A stretch of DNA of 32,543 bases from Planctomycetota bacterium (lineage in GTDB: Bacteria > Planctomycetota > JAFGQW01): positions 1 through 32,543 of the forward strand of contig JAFGQW010000123.1 of assembly GCA_016935485.1 (NCBI GenBank), in the 5' to 3' direction. Below the pieces are notes generated by a model. The model worked only from the letters and a program-made list of their open reading frames with translations, was not told where the DNA came from and did no database searches. Positions 23,931-32,543 of the stretch are shown in pieces. Position numbers and translations under genes: made by a program. The stretch's first letter is position 1, and each line of letters starts with the position of its first letter.

Positions 23931-26900
23931 TCACTGGATGGCGATCATCACGCCGTTGGACACGGCATGAAGCACGGTATCGTAGGTCACGTACGCGCAG
24001 TGGAAGTTCACGCCGCGCAACCGGCCATCGTTGGGGATCGCCACGTAGGAGCAGCCCCAGCCGCCGGCATCCAGACGGTTCTGGAACTTCTGGAAGATGT
24101 GGGACAGGTAGGGCGTGGCGAAGAAGAGGCTGTCGGCGTGGAGCGGAATCGTGCCGACGCCGGGCACCACGAATCCGGGCGCCGAGCCGAGCGAAGCCCG
24201 CATCTCGTAGAACCGGCTGTTCTCGCCGGGGTAGTGACAATCCAGCTTCACCGTGCCGCCGGGGAAGCCTGCGCCATCGGTGATGAGCGTGTAGTGCAGC
24301 GTGCACGTGTCCGTGCACTGGATGGCGCTGCTCGTGGTGCTCTGCGCCTGGACCGTGACCGGCACGGAGAAGCCCGCCGGCATGTCCGGCATCACCTGGA
24401 GCTCCAGGATCCGCTGCTCGTATCCCTGCAGCGGCACGTAGGTCGTGGTCCACGACGCCCAACCCTTGACCGATACGGTCACCTTGAACTGATCGGCCGC
24501 GGTATGGGTGTTGACCAGCCGGATGCGGATGCTCTGCCGCCGGAAGGGGTCGATGGGCATGGCCAGCTGCTCCACCTGGCAGAGCACGCCCGGGCCGGGC
24601 ACGTCCAGAAACGCCCGGATGTTCCCCTGGTCGTCCACGCGCTGGATGGCCCACACGCCGATGCCGCTCGCCGTCAGGTCGTGCCACCGCGTGTCGGTCC
24701 GGGGAGAGCCCTGCCACAGGTCGTTGTCCAGGTGGAAGCCCGGCATGACGCCCCGGAAGAGGTAGTCCGGGTAGCGCAGCGTCGGACCACCGGCGGGCTC
24801 GATCTCCACGGCCGTGCGCCAGTTGGGCAGGCGGGATTCGTCGCAGTGCCACACGGCCAGGCCGTCGCTCGGCAGGTGGCAGTCGTAGCCCACGCGCTGG
24901 CGGTTCTCCACCAGGAAGTACTCGCCCTTGTGGCTCTGCGGGTCGTAGAGCTTGAGCAAGTTGCCCCCGAGCTCGATGGGCTTGATCACGCAGTAGCCGT
25001 CCGCGGTGATGCCCGCCGCCTCGTACCACCTGCCCTGGACGAGCTTGTGGAGCGGATCCAGGTGGCTGTTGTACCGGGCATCGTCCATGATGCTGTAGGG
25101 GCCGGGGGCCGTGGGATCGTTGGTTTCATACATGTCGCCGGCATCGAGCAGCAGGTGGCTCAGCTCGTGGTCGAGCACACCCAGCTCGGCGGGCAACTTG
25201 AAATCCGGGACGTAGGCGGTGGCGATCCAGCCCGAGTAGTCCAGGGTGACGCCGTCGTTGGTCACCAGCGCCGGAATGGGCCGCACCTCGCCGAAGATCG
25301 AATCCTGGTAGAAGACGCAGATCGCATAGAGCTCGTGGCGTGTCACCTTGCCGTCGCCATCCCGATCGTAATAGGAGAAGTCAAAGACCTGGTCGGCGAA
25401 CCGGAGCGCCTCGAGCTTCATCTCCGTGAACGGATCGGGGATGTTCTCGCGGTAGTACTTCTCGTCGTACTTCTTCAGGTTGGGCCCGATGACGGCCGCT
25501 TCCACCACGAAGAGGTGGCCGCCGGAGTTCTCCGCAAACCAGTCGGCCACGCCCGGATCGGCCCGGTAGAAGTTGTCGGCCACGTACGCCCGGAAGGTGC
25601 GCTTGCCGCCCACCATCGCCACCACGCCGCTCCCGAACTGCCCGCCGTACGGGTAGCCGGTCGGGCGGGTCGATTCCGTGGCCGTGACCAGCAGCGGCCG
25701 CTGCCCCACCACGGCGGTGACGATGAGCGTCCGGTCGCCGAGGTAGACGGTGCCGCCCATGCTCGCCGCCCACAGCACCTCCACGTTGTGCCAGCCCCGC
25801 TCCACGTTGCGCACCACGAAGACACCCTCCCGCGCCTGCTGCAGGGTGCCGGTGTCGGCGGCCAGGACATAGCTCTGGTCGTTCGTGGGCTGGCCGTCCA
25901 CGAGCACGCGCAGATAGAACGAGGCGCCCGGGCCGGTGCCCGCCTCCGCGGCCACCCGCACGGCGAGATCGCAACGGGCGGGCACGAAGACCAGGCCCCC
26001 CAGATCCGGGACCGGCACGTAGCTCGCGGAGCTGTTGACCTTGGACACGCCGCTGGGCGCGGCCTGCTGCAACCAGCCCGTCAGGCAGTTGATGGCGTCG
26101 GGCAATGCGGTCAGCGTGAGCGTGGGAAAGAGCACCATGGCGTAGTCGTCGCTCGCCCACTGGATCTGCACCGTGTGCCTCCCGCGGGCCAGCTTGGGCA
26201 CGATGAAGGTGAAGGCGCGCGTGCCCGAGGACACCCCCTCGGCGACGATCGTGTCGCTCGGAGAGGCCACGGTGTGGCCGTCGACGACCGCACGGATGAA
26301 CACGCGCCGGGTCGCAGCCAGCGCCAGGAACTCGCCCGACACGTGGATCCCCACGCGGGCGTCCCACGGGCAATCCACGGTCGCGGTCATGCCGGGCAGA
26401 TCCAGCCAGCCGCCGCCCTGCCGGGTGAGCGACTGGCCTTCCGCGCCCGCAAGCCGGAGGTGCGGCGAGTCGGGCGTGGCGAACCGGAGCACCAGCGAAC
26501 GTCCGTACCCGTGCGCGGTGGCGCCGGCGCCCACGCTCCACTGGAGGTTCACCTGGTGCGGGCCGGCCAGGAGCCCGGCAGCGAAGAACGTGCTCGACGT
26601 GGTCCGCGTGCCGGACGCGCCGGCAAACAGCTTGATGACCGTGGGGCTCAGCGCGTTGCCGTCCACCAGGGCGCGCACGTACAGGACCGGCGACGAGCCG
26701 CCGGTCACCTCGCCCTCGACGGTGAGGCTGACCATCAGGTCTCCGCCCTTGGGCAGGGTCACGGCACCCTTCATGCCGGGCAGATCGACCCAGGCCGTCG
26801 ACGAGGTCCACACATGCTGGCCGGACGGGGCGTGGACCACCACCTGGCCCGCGGTCTGCAGGTCATGGAGGCTGGCCTCCAACAGGGAGGCCGACAGCAG

Positions 26901-26957
26901 CGGCAGAGAAGCCGCCGCAAGGAGGAAGAGGAGGAGGAGGGTCTGCGCGTTTCTCAT
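23931..26957 (-). CDS. Secreted M6-type metalloprotease with N-terminal repeats and EF-hand loop
   Basis: The protein has 1008 residues. A signal peptide (LLLLFLLAAASLPLLSAS) is followed by three tandem beta-domains of about 130 residues. Each opens with W-V/L-DLPGM or YVPVPDLGG, has a (Y/F)xRxLVDG core and closes H-xVxxxW. The protease domain has HELSHLLLDAGD (His597, Glu598, His601, Asp605, Asp608), a variant of the M6 HExxHxxGxxD motif. Upstream, DRDGDGKVTRHE (531-542) is a canonical 12-residue EF-hand Ca loop. Further on, YFLVENRQRVGYDCHLP and GLAVWHCDE fit the M6 family, whose immune-inhibitor-A members degrade host or matrix proteins. AGGAGAG precedes the ATG. No -10/-35 pair was clear. 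The C-terminal 250 residues carry another beta domain. Confidence 0.9.
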   Translation of the reverse strand: MRNAQTLLLLFLLAAASLPLLSASLLEASLHDLQTAGQVVVHAPSGQHVWTSSTAWVDLPGMKGAVTLPKGGDLMVSLTVEGEVTGGSSPVLYVRALVDGNALSPTVIKLFAGASGTRTTSSTFFAAGLLAGPHQVNLQWSVGAGATAHGYGRSLVLRFATPDSPHLRLAGAEGQSLTRQGGGWLDLPGMTATVDCPWDARVGIHVSGEFLALAATRRVFIRAVVDGHTVASPSDTIVAEGVSSGTRAFTFIVPKLARGRHTVQIQWASDDYAMVLFPTLTLTALPDAINCLTGWLQQAAPSGVSKVNSSASYVPVPDLGGLVFVPARCDLAVRVAAEAGTGPGASFYLRVLVDGQPTNDQSYVLAADTGTLQQAREGVFVVRNVERGWHNVEVLWAASMGGTVYLGDRTLIVTAVVGQRPLLVTATESTRPTGYPYGGQFGSGVVAMVGGKRTFRAYVADNFYRADPGVADWFAENSGGHLFVVEAAVIGPNLKKYDEKYYRENIPDPFTEMKLEALRFADQVFDFSYYDRDGDGKVTRHELYAICVFYQDSIFGEVRPIPALVTNDGVTLDYSGWIATAYVPDFKLPAELGVLDHELSHLLLDAGDMYETNDPTAPGPYSIMDDARYNSHLDPLHKLVQGRWYEAAGITADGYCVIKPIELGGNLLKLYDPQSHKGEYFLVENRQRVGYDCHLPSDGLAVWHCDESRLPNWRTAVEIEPAGGPTLRYPDYLFRGVMPGFHLDNDLWQGSPRTDTRWHDLTASGIGVWAIQRVDDQGNIRAFLDVPGPGVLCQVEQLAMPIDPFRRQSIRIRLVNTHTAADQFKVTVSVKGWASWTTTYVPLQGYEQRILELQVMPDMPAGFSVPVTVQAQSTTSSAIQCTDTCTLHYTLITDGAGFPGGTVKLDCHYPGENSRFYEMRASLGSAPGFVVPGVGTIPLHADSLFFATPYLSHIFQKFQNRLDAGGWGCSYVAIPNDGRLRGVNFHCAYVTYDTVLHAVSNGVMIAIQ

Positions 26958-27218
26958 GGGTCTCTCCTGTCACGGGGTTTCTCGCACGGCACTCGAAGGC
27001 GTTTCACGCCGACGAGAGCCTCTTTCCCGGAGAGGCCGTGTGGTTACAGGTTTTCTCGGTCCGGGCCATTCGCCACGGCCGCGGTGCCGCCTAACTGCGT
27101 GCGAGGCCGCGGGTTGGCGCTCCGGGCAGCGGGCGGTCCGGTCCGGATCTTCGGCGCCGCGGGCGGCGGCGGGGAATCGAGGTCCAGGCAGTGCGACCGG
27201 CGGTTCGAAAAGCACGCC
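26958..27218. other. Divergent intergenic region between protease and methyltransferase
   Basis: This 261-bp stretch should hold both promoters, but I found no convincing -10/-35 pair. A small hairpin (GCCTCT 27018-27023 and AGAGGC 27031-27036, loop of 7) lies in the leader of the protease. Confidence 0.35.
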
Positions 27219-27971
27219 ATGAGGATGAACCTCGCGCCGGCGCACGTGGCCGCGAAGATCCGGCGTGACCTGATCGAGCGGTCTCCGCGCGCGCTTCTTC
27301 GCTATGCGACGACGGTTCTCCGCACGTACGCGGTCAGTCGCGGCGAGTTCTACGTCCCTCCGCTCGGCAAGGAAGACTGGCGCTGCCACGCCGACGCGCA
27401 GAGCATTCTCCACCTCGTGCGCTACGAGTGGGCGTGCGCGGTGCTGGCAGCGGAGGGCGCCGGCACGGTCGTCGACGCGGCGTGCGGTTGCGGCTATGGC
27501 ACCTATCGCATCGCGACGTCGCTTCGTGCGCCGCGGGTTCACGGCATCGATCGGAACGCGCGCGCCCTCGCGTACGCGACCCGGCACTACGCGCGCGAGA
27601 ATATCGCGTACCACCGGCATGATCTCGAGCACCTCGACGCGGGGCTTCGGTCCGGGGCACCCGAAGCGATCGTGTCGTTCGACACCGTGGAACACCTCCG
27701 GCCGGAGAGCTGGCTCGCGTGGCTGGACCTGCTCGCGCCCGGCGGCATCCTCATCCTGAACACGCCGCTCCGGAGAGAAACCTCCTACCGTCCGTCCAAT
27801 CCGCACCACACGATCGAGTACGCCGCCGACGATCTGGTCGCCCTGCTGTCGGACAGGGGCGACGTGCAGTGGGGCGACGCGCTGCCGTGTCGGGAGGTGC
27901 TCGACGCGGTCAACGTCCGCTTCGGCACCCGTTTCTTCCAGCGCTCGCCCCTGATCTTCCGGAAGCGCTGA
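27219..27971 (+). CDS. Class I SAM-dependent methyltransferase
   Basis: This 250-residue protein has the class I methyltransferase fold. Motif I is VVDAACGCGYGTYRIA (about residues 87-102), a variant of the glycine-rich SAM loop with two Cys, and GIDRNARAL is the acidic loop that binds the ribose. FDTVEHL and LAPGGILILNTPLRR are later motifs of the Methyltransf_11/25 type. The N-terminal 65 residues (HVAAKIRRDLIERSPRALLR) are helical and may recognise the substrate. Methyltransferases of this type often act on sugars or small molecules; the substrate is not readable. The ATG at 27219 has no clear Shine-Dalgarno sequence, and an in-frame ATG at 27225 is equally possible. It is divergent from the M6 protease. 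Confidence 0.85.
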   Translation: MRMNLAPAHVAAKIRRDLIERSPRALLRYATTVLRTYAVSRGEFYVPPLGKEDWRCHADAQSILHLVRYEWACAVLAAEGAGTVVDAACGCGYGTYRIATSLRAPRVHGIDRNARALAYATRHYARENIAYHRHDLEHLDAGLRSGAPEAIVSFDTVEHLRPESWLAWLDLLAPGGILILNTPLRRETSYRPSNPHHTIEYAADDLVALLSDRGDVQWGDALPCREVLDAVNVRFGTRFFQRSPLIFRKR

Positions 27972-28315
27972 GCGGCAGCGAGCGCCGGCCGGGGCACGCG
28001 CGCGCGCCGGCCGAGCGTGCGGGGCGGTGGACGTGCGAGGCGGGGGGGGCGGAACGGCCGGGGCGAACCGCGGGCGCCGCGAGCTCGTATCCGTCGCGCA
28101 TGCCGGGCCGGACCGCGGCGGGCAGCACCCGCCCCGGAGAATGGGCGGGAAGAAGTCTTCCGGCAAAGAATCGCGAACTTCCCGCCGCTCGCCGCGTCGA
28201 AGCCCGACTCGTTTGCCGGCCGCCGTTGCCGGCCGGACCGTGTCCGGCCCGCCGGCCCTTGCCCCCGGCGTCTCGCGTGGAGACGACTCGGGCTGGATTC
28301 CGAAGCGGCCCCGGC
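27972..28315. other. Intergenic region with two palindromes
   Basis: No gene is seen. Perfect inverted repeats occur at 28231-28249 (GGCCGGAC/GTCCGGCC, 3-nt spacer) and 28269-28285 (CGTCTC/GAGACG, 5-nt spacer). The second lies 30 bp before the -10 box at 28316 and could be an operator. No T-tract follows either hairpin. Confidence 0.4.
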
Positions 28316-28321
28316 TACACT
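28316..28321 (+). promoter_or_regulatory. Possible -10 box of the giant exported protein
   Basis: TACACT matches four of six bases of the sigma-70 -10 box and resembles TACGCT of the other promoters. No good -35 was seen at 16-18 bp. Confidence 0.3.
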
Positions 28322-28389
28322 GGGCGTTGGCAGCGGTCCCGGCGCGATGCCGGGCTCCCCGGTCCGTCCTGTCCATGGAGGGCGAAAGG

Positions 28390-31300
28390 ATGCGCATGAC
28401 TACTCCCCCCCTTGCCGGCTCGACGTTCCTCGGCCGGTGCCTGCTTCTCGCGGGCCTCGGCGCCGTTCTCGTCGCCGGAACCTGGGCGCCGCCGCCGGCC
28501 GCGGCCCAGGGGACTCCGATCGGATTTCCCGAAGACTTCGCCCTCGCCGCCGACCGCGCGGCCGTTTTGAAGCAGCTCGTGCCCGGGAGCGAGGATTACT
28601 ACTTCTATCAGTGCCTGCTCAAGCAGCATGTCGGGGCCTTCGACGAGGTGAAACCGCTGCTCGAGACCTGGATCCAGCGCCACGGCCGCACCCCCCGGGT
28701 GCTGGAGATCGAAAACCGCCAGGCGCTCCTCCTGGTCGACCGGGATCCGGCCGCGACCTACGCGCTGCTGCGCGAGCGGCTCGGGCTGCGCTTCGATGCC
28801 CAGCGGCAGGCGCGCGGCGAGAAGCCGGACCTGCCGACCGCGCTCGACCCCGAGCTCATCGCGCCGCGGAACCTGCTGCGCCGCGCCCTCGCCCAGCACC
28901 GGGGCTCCCTCGACGGGCTCCGCGATTCGGCCCTCGAGTCCATGGCCGGCGCCAGCCTGACCGACGACCTCCTCATGAGCCTCCTCGGGCGGCTCCGGCG
29001 CCCGGATCTCCCCAATCTCCCGGCGCTCATCGCCCGCAACCTGGACCACCCACGGAGCCGCGGCTTCGGCTCCCTCCCCATCCACCGAAACCTCCTCCTC
29101 GAGCAGCTGGAGGAGCTGGTGCAGCTCAGGCCGAAGCTCCTCGCCGAATCGGCCCTGATCGAGGTGTGGCTCCCGCGGCTCAAGCCGAGCGCCGATCTCC
29201 GCTGGTCGCGCGACCTCGAGGCGCGGGAGGCGTACCTCGATCGTCTGTGGATCTTCGCCCAGCGCCTGCCGCCGGCCCACAACTCCTTGAAGGCCCACGT
29301 CCTCTACGCCCGCCTGGCGCACGACCTCGAGGCCGGCAAGCCGAGCCCGGAGCGGTTCCTCGCCTACTTGCGGCTGCCGCGGCCCGGCACCTACGTGAAT
29401 CCCGACCACATCCGCCGCACGCGCGCCGGCACCGAGGTCGTCGACGCGAACCGCGACTTCCCGACCGAGCTCGGCCGGATCGGCAACGATGAGCCGCTCG
29501 TGCGCGCGTACCTACAGCACTTCTTCCAGAGCGAGGACGCCTACGCCCCCTATGCCGAGTTCGTGCGCGAGGACTACCTCCGGCGGCTCTTCGCCGAGAC
29601 CAAGATCCTGCTCGGCACGGGCGACATGGAGCGCTGGTACTCGCTCCTCGACGACCCCGCCTACTACGAACAGCTCAAGGAACGGGTCGAGATCCTCTTT
29701 GCCCCGACGCAGCGTCGCCACTTCGCGGCCGAGGAACCGGTGGCGATCGACGTGGACGTCAAAAACGTCGAGACCCTGCTCGTCAAGGTCTTCGTCATCG
29801 ACACCTTCGACTTCCACCGCGAGAAGAAGGCCGAGGTGGACGCCCGGATCGATCTGGACGGCATGATCGCCAACGAGGAGAAGACCTACACCTACGGCGA
29901 GTCGCCCTTCCGGCGCGTCCGCCGGCACTTCGACTTCCCGTCGCTCCGCGAGCCCGGCACCTACGTGGTCGAATTCCTGGGCAACGGGCTCTCGAGCCGG
30001 GCGGTGATCGAGAAGGGCCGGCTGCAGTACACCGAGCGTGTGGGCGTGGCCGGCCACGTCTTCCGCGTCCTCGATGAGGCGGGTCAGCACCGGCGCGCCG
30101 CGTCGATCTGGTTCGACGGGCGGAGCTTCGCCGCGGACGACCGCGGCGAGATCAACGTCCCGTTCGGCGCGAAGAACGAGACCCGCGATCTGGTGCTGCA
30201 CCACGGCCGGCTCTCCACCCGGGCCCGCTTCGAACATCGCGCCGAGACCTACCAGCTCGACGCCGGCATCGTCGTCGATCGCGAGGCGCTGCTGGCCGGC
30301 GGCAAGGCCAGGATTCTCGTGCGGCCCAGTCTCCGCGTGGCGGGGGTGCCGGCGAGTCTCGCGCTCTTGAAGGAACCGGAGCTCACGATCACTGCCGTCG
30401 ACCTCGAGGGCGTCGCCTCCAACCTCGTGGTGCGGGACCTCGCGCTCGCCGCGGACCGGGACCTGGTGCACGAGATCCGCGTTCCCGAGAACCTCGTGGA
30501 GCTGACCGCCGCGCTGCGCGGCAAGGTGGAGAGCCTGAGCGAGGGCAAGACGATCCCGCTCGAGAGCCCGACCGCGAGCTTCGCCCTCAGTCGCATCGAC
30601 GCAACGGCGGAGACTGCCTGCCCGCTGCTCGGCCGCACCGCCGAGGGCTACGTCCTGGATCTCCTGGGCAAGAACGGCGAGCCGAAGCCCGACCGCGCGG
30701 TCCAGCTCCAGCTCCAGCACCGCGACTTCACGGACGTGGTCCACGTGACCCTGAAGACCGACGCGCGCGGCCGCATCCGCCTCGGCCCCCTGCCGGGGAT
30801 CGTCTCGCTCCGCACCTCCGGCTTCCCGGCCGAGATCGGGGCCTTCACCCTCGAGGCGCCGCCGCGCGCCTGGCCCGAAAGCCTGCACGGCGCGGTCGGC
30901 ACGACCCTGCACGTCCCCTATCCGGGCCGGGCCGGCGCGCCGGCGCGCTCCGACCTCTCGCTCCTCGAGGTCCGCGGCGACACCTTCGCGCGCGACGCGT
31001 TCTCGCACCTCGCCGTCGCCGAGGGCTTCGTCGAGCTCAGGGAGCTGCCCGCCGGCGACTACGATCTGTGGCTCAAGGGGCCCGACCGGCACATCGCGGT
31101 CAGGGTCGCCGCCGGCGCGTCGCGGGACGGCTGGGTGATCGGCCGCGACCGGCTGCTCGAGCTCGCGGCGCGCGCGCCGCTGCACATCGTCAATCTCTCG
31201 ACGGCCGAGAACCACCTCGAGGTGCAGCTCGCGAACGCAACGCCACACACGCGCGTGCACCTGTTCGCCACGCGCTACCTGGAACCGTACGACCCGCTGA

Positions 31301-32543
31301 CCGGCATCGCCGTGGCGCCCGGTCCGGAGGCGCGCTGGGCGCTGGTCGACCACGCCGAGTCGAGCTACCACGCCGGCCGCGAGATCGGCGACGAGTACCG
31401 CTACATCCTCGACCGGCGCTACGCCCGCAAGTACCCGGGCAACATGCTGCGGCGGCCGGGGCTCCTCCTCAACCCGTGGGCGCTCGACGAGACGGCGACC
31501 GCCCTCGGTCTCGACGGCGGCGCCGGCGGCGCGTTCGGCGGCCGGCGCGGCGGAGTGGGTCGCCGCTACGGCGGCGAGGGCGGCGTGGCGCGGGCGGCGA
31601 CATCCACTGCACCGGGGATCTTCCCCAATCTCGACTTCCTGCCGGAAGCGGCGCCGACGCTGGCGAACCTGCGGCCGGACGCCGCGGGACGGGTGCGGGT
31701 ACCGCTCGCCGATCTCGGCCCGGGCCAGCTCGTGCACGTGCTGGCGGTGGACCGGCAGGACAGCACCTACGCGTCGCTCCCCATGGCCGAGCGGCCGTTC
31801 ACCCCGCGGGACCGGAGTCTCACCGCGGGTCTCGACCCGGACCGGCACTTCGCCGAGCAGCGGCGGATCGAGTTCGTCCGCGCCGGCACCGCCGCCGTGA
31901 TCGACGACGTCACGACCGCCCGGACCGAGATCTATGACTCCCTCGCCGGGGTGTTCCGGCTCTTGCAGACCCTGAGCGGGAACTCCGACCTCAAGACATT
32001 CGCATTCCTCTTGCGCTGGCCGGAGCTCGCCGCGGCCGAGAGGCGGGAGCTCTACTCGCGCCATGCCTGCCACGAGCTGCACTTCTTCCTCTACCAGAAG
32101 GACCGGCCGTTCTTCGACGAGGTGGTGCGGCCCTACCTCGCCAGCAAGGCGCACAAGACTTTCCTCGACCAGTGGCTGCTCGGCGCCGACCTAGGCGCCT
32201 ACCTGGAGCCCTGGAAGTTCGCGCGCCTCAACATCGTCGAGCGGATCCTCCTGGCCCGGCGCCTTGCCGGCCAGGCGGACAGTGGCGCGCGCCACGTGCG
32301 GGAGCTCCTCGAGATGGTGCGGCCGGACCCGGAGCGCGCCGCATTCCTGTTCGCCACCGCGCTTAGGAGCGGCGCTCTCGACGCGTCCCGCGCGCCGAGC
32401 CTGGCCGAAGCGGAGAAGAAGCTCAAGAGCGAGGACCGCGATGCGCCGGAGTCGGCCCGCCCGCCGGGCGCGCCGGCGCCGTCGCGGCTGGCTCGACTGA
32501 AGGACGCGCGCAAGGCCGAGGCGCCGGCCGACAAGATGGCGGA
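28390..32543 (+). CDS. Giant exported protein, macroglobulin-like, runs off the right edge
   Basis: At least 1384 residues are open to the window end. The start ATG at 28390 follows GGAGG eight bases upstream; ATGs at 28375 and 28396 are alternatives. A signal peptide (LLLAGLGAVLVAGTWAPPPA, cleavage near AAAQG) directs export. A helical region fills about 40-390. From about residue 430 the protein has repeated beta-sandwich units. One starts VEILFAPTQRRHFAAEEPVA then IDVDVKNVETLLVKVFVID, like the MG domains of alpha-2-macroglobulins; later units resemble domains with a GxVxxxxGxP turn. A Gly/Arg-rich linker (GGAGGAFGGRRGGVGRRYGG) sits near 1040-1068. No thioester CxEQ motif is visible in the part present. 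It is probably a large envelope or trapping protein. The family call is tentative. Confidence 0.75.
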   Translation, partial: MRMTTPPLAGSTFLGRCLLLAGLGAVLVAGTWAPPPAAAQGTPIGFPEDFALAADRAAVLKQLVPGSEDYYFYQCLLKQHVGAFDEVKPLLETWIQRHGRTPRVLEIENRQALLLVDRDPAATYALLRERLGLRFDAQRQARGEKPDLPTALDPELIAPRNLLRRALAQHRGSLDGLRDSALESMAGASLTDDLLMSLLGRLRRPDLPNLPALIARNLDHPRSRGFGSLPIHRNLLLEQLEELVQLRPKLLAESALIEVWLPRLKPSADLRWSRDLEAREAYLDRLWIFAQRLPPAHNSLKAHVLYARLAHDLEAGKPSPERFLAYLRLPRPGTYVNPDHIRRTRAGTEVVDANRDFPTELGRIGNDEPLVRAYLQHFFQSEDAYAPYAEFVREDYLRRLFAETKILLGTGDMERWYSLLDDPAYYEQLKERVEILFAPTQRRHFAAEEPVAIDVDVKNVETLLVKVFVIDTFDFHREKKAEVDARIDLDGMIANEEKTYTYGESPFRRVRRHFDFPSLREPGTYVVEFLGNGLSSRAVIEKGRLQYTERVGVAGHVFRVLDEAGQHRRAASIWFDGRSFAADDRGEINVPFGAKNETRDLVLHHGRLSTRARFEHRAETYQLDAGIVVDREALLAGGKARILVRPSLRVAGVPASLALLKEPELTITAVDLEGVASNLVVRDLALAADRDLVHEIRVPENLVELTAALRGKVESLSEGKTIPLESPTASFALSRIDATAETACPLLGRTAEGYVLDLLGKNGEPKPDRAVQLQLQHRDFTDVVHVTLKTDARGRIRLGPLPGIVSLRTSGFPAEIGAFTLEAPPRAWPESLHGAVGTTLHVPYPGRAGAPARSDLSLLEVRGDTFARDAFSHLAVAEGFVELRELPAGDYDLWLKGPDRHIAVRVAAGASRDGWVIGRDRLLELAARAPLHIVNLSTAENHLEVQLANATPHTRVHLFATRYLEPYDPLTGIAVAPGPEARWALVDHAESSYHAGREIGDEYRYILDRRYARKYPGNMLRRPGLLLNPWALDETATALGLDGGAGGAFGGRRGGVGRRYGGEGGVARAATSTAPGIFPNLDFLPEAAPTLANLRPDAAGRVRVPLADLGPGQLVHVLAVDRQDSTYASLPMAERPFTPRDRSLTAGLDPDRHFAEQRRIEFVRAGTAAVIDDVTTARTEIYDSLAGVFRLLQTLSGNSDLKTFAFLLRWPELAAAERRELYSRHACHELHFFLYQKDRPFFDEVVRPYLASKAHKTFLDQWLLGADLGAYLEPWKFARLNIVERILLARRLAGQADSGARHVRELLEMVRPDPERAAFLFATALRSGALDASRAPSLAEAEKKLKSEDRDAPESARPPGAPAPSRLARLKDARKAEAPADKMA

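Noticed and set aside
27181-27220. Possible tRNA T-loop (GGTTCGAAA)
   Set aside because: No acceptor stem, anticodon arm or D-arm could be built around it.
22866-27971. A plus-strand frame open for 1701 codons, antisense to the sigma factor and the M6 protease, ending in the methyltransferase
   Set aside because: High GC keeps antisense frames free of stops. Only the last 250 codons (27219-27971) read as a real protein; the rest is His/Arg/Pro-rich shadow and passes through the terminator at 23885-23913.
29512-32154. A minus-strand frame of 880 codons opposite the giant exported protein
   Set aside because: Low-complexity, Arg/Val/Glu-rich shadow; the plus strand has promoter, ribosome-binding site and signal peptide.

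Overview
The window is GC-rich DNA from a bacterium, most likely an uncultured member of the Planctomycetota. The signs are an ECF sigma factor translationally coupled to a Ser/Thr kinase with a membrane segment and TPR repeats, tandem carboxypeptidase-regulatory-like domains, a secreted squalene-cyclase-like repeat protein, a heparinase/alginate-lyase-like enzyme, and many large exported proteins each with its own promoter. Acidobacteriota or another GC-rich group cannot be excluded from sequence alone. I found no rRNA, tRNA or CRISPR array.

Layout. 1-2112 (minus): two overlapping GT4-type glycosyltransferase genes, the left one cut by the window edge. 2410-3086 (plus): an antitoxin/ParE-type toxin pair, followed by a stretch of gene debris (to about 3600) that includes a CsaA-like fragment. 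3599-6259 (minus): a membrane-anchored protein of repeated beta-sandwich domains. 6260-7281: debris with the 3' end of an IS91-type (Y2) transposase, a HEAT-like fragment and a second transposase piece. 7282-10434 (plus): a secreted squalene-cyclase-like toroid protein with a C-terminal PDZ domain. 10660-11320 (plus): a PIN-domain toxin and its small partner, then more debris with the transposase N-terminus. 12177-13634 (plus): a secreted subtilisin-like protease. 13848-15899 (plus): a secreted polysaccharide-lyase-like protein with a Cys4 knuckle. 16171-17614 (minus): a small membrane protein and an archaemetzincin-family protein that appears to have lost its catalytic site. 17856-19433 (plus): an exported protein of unknown function. 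19507-23423 (minus): the ECF sigma/kinase operon. 23931-26957 (minus): a secreted M6-type metalloprotease with three N-terminal repeats and an EF-hand loop, followed by a clear terminator. 27219-27971 (plus): a SAM methyltransferase. 28390 to the right end (plus): a very large exported protein, open at the edge, with macroglobulin-like features.

Theme. Most intact genes encode exported or envelope proteins: proteases, a lyase, beta-sandwich adhesive or structural proteins and sugar transferases. They do not form one long operon. Most have a private promoter, and the best promoters share a -35 TTGAC(C/G), a 17-bp spacer and a -10 TACGCT. At three loci (2259, 10431, 17699) the similarity continues into the early transcribed region at the same spacing. 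The gaps between genes are graveyards of IS91-family transposase pieces and other fragments, so gene order here has been shaped by old mobile-element activity.

The observations I would follow first are the pseudo-archaemetzincin (16171-17358), the recurring promoter-leader cassette, and the dispersed transposase fragments.
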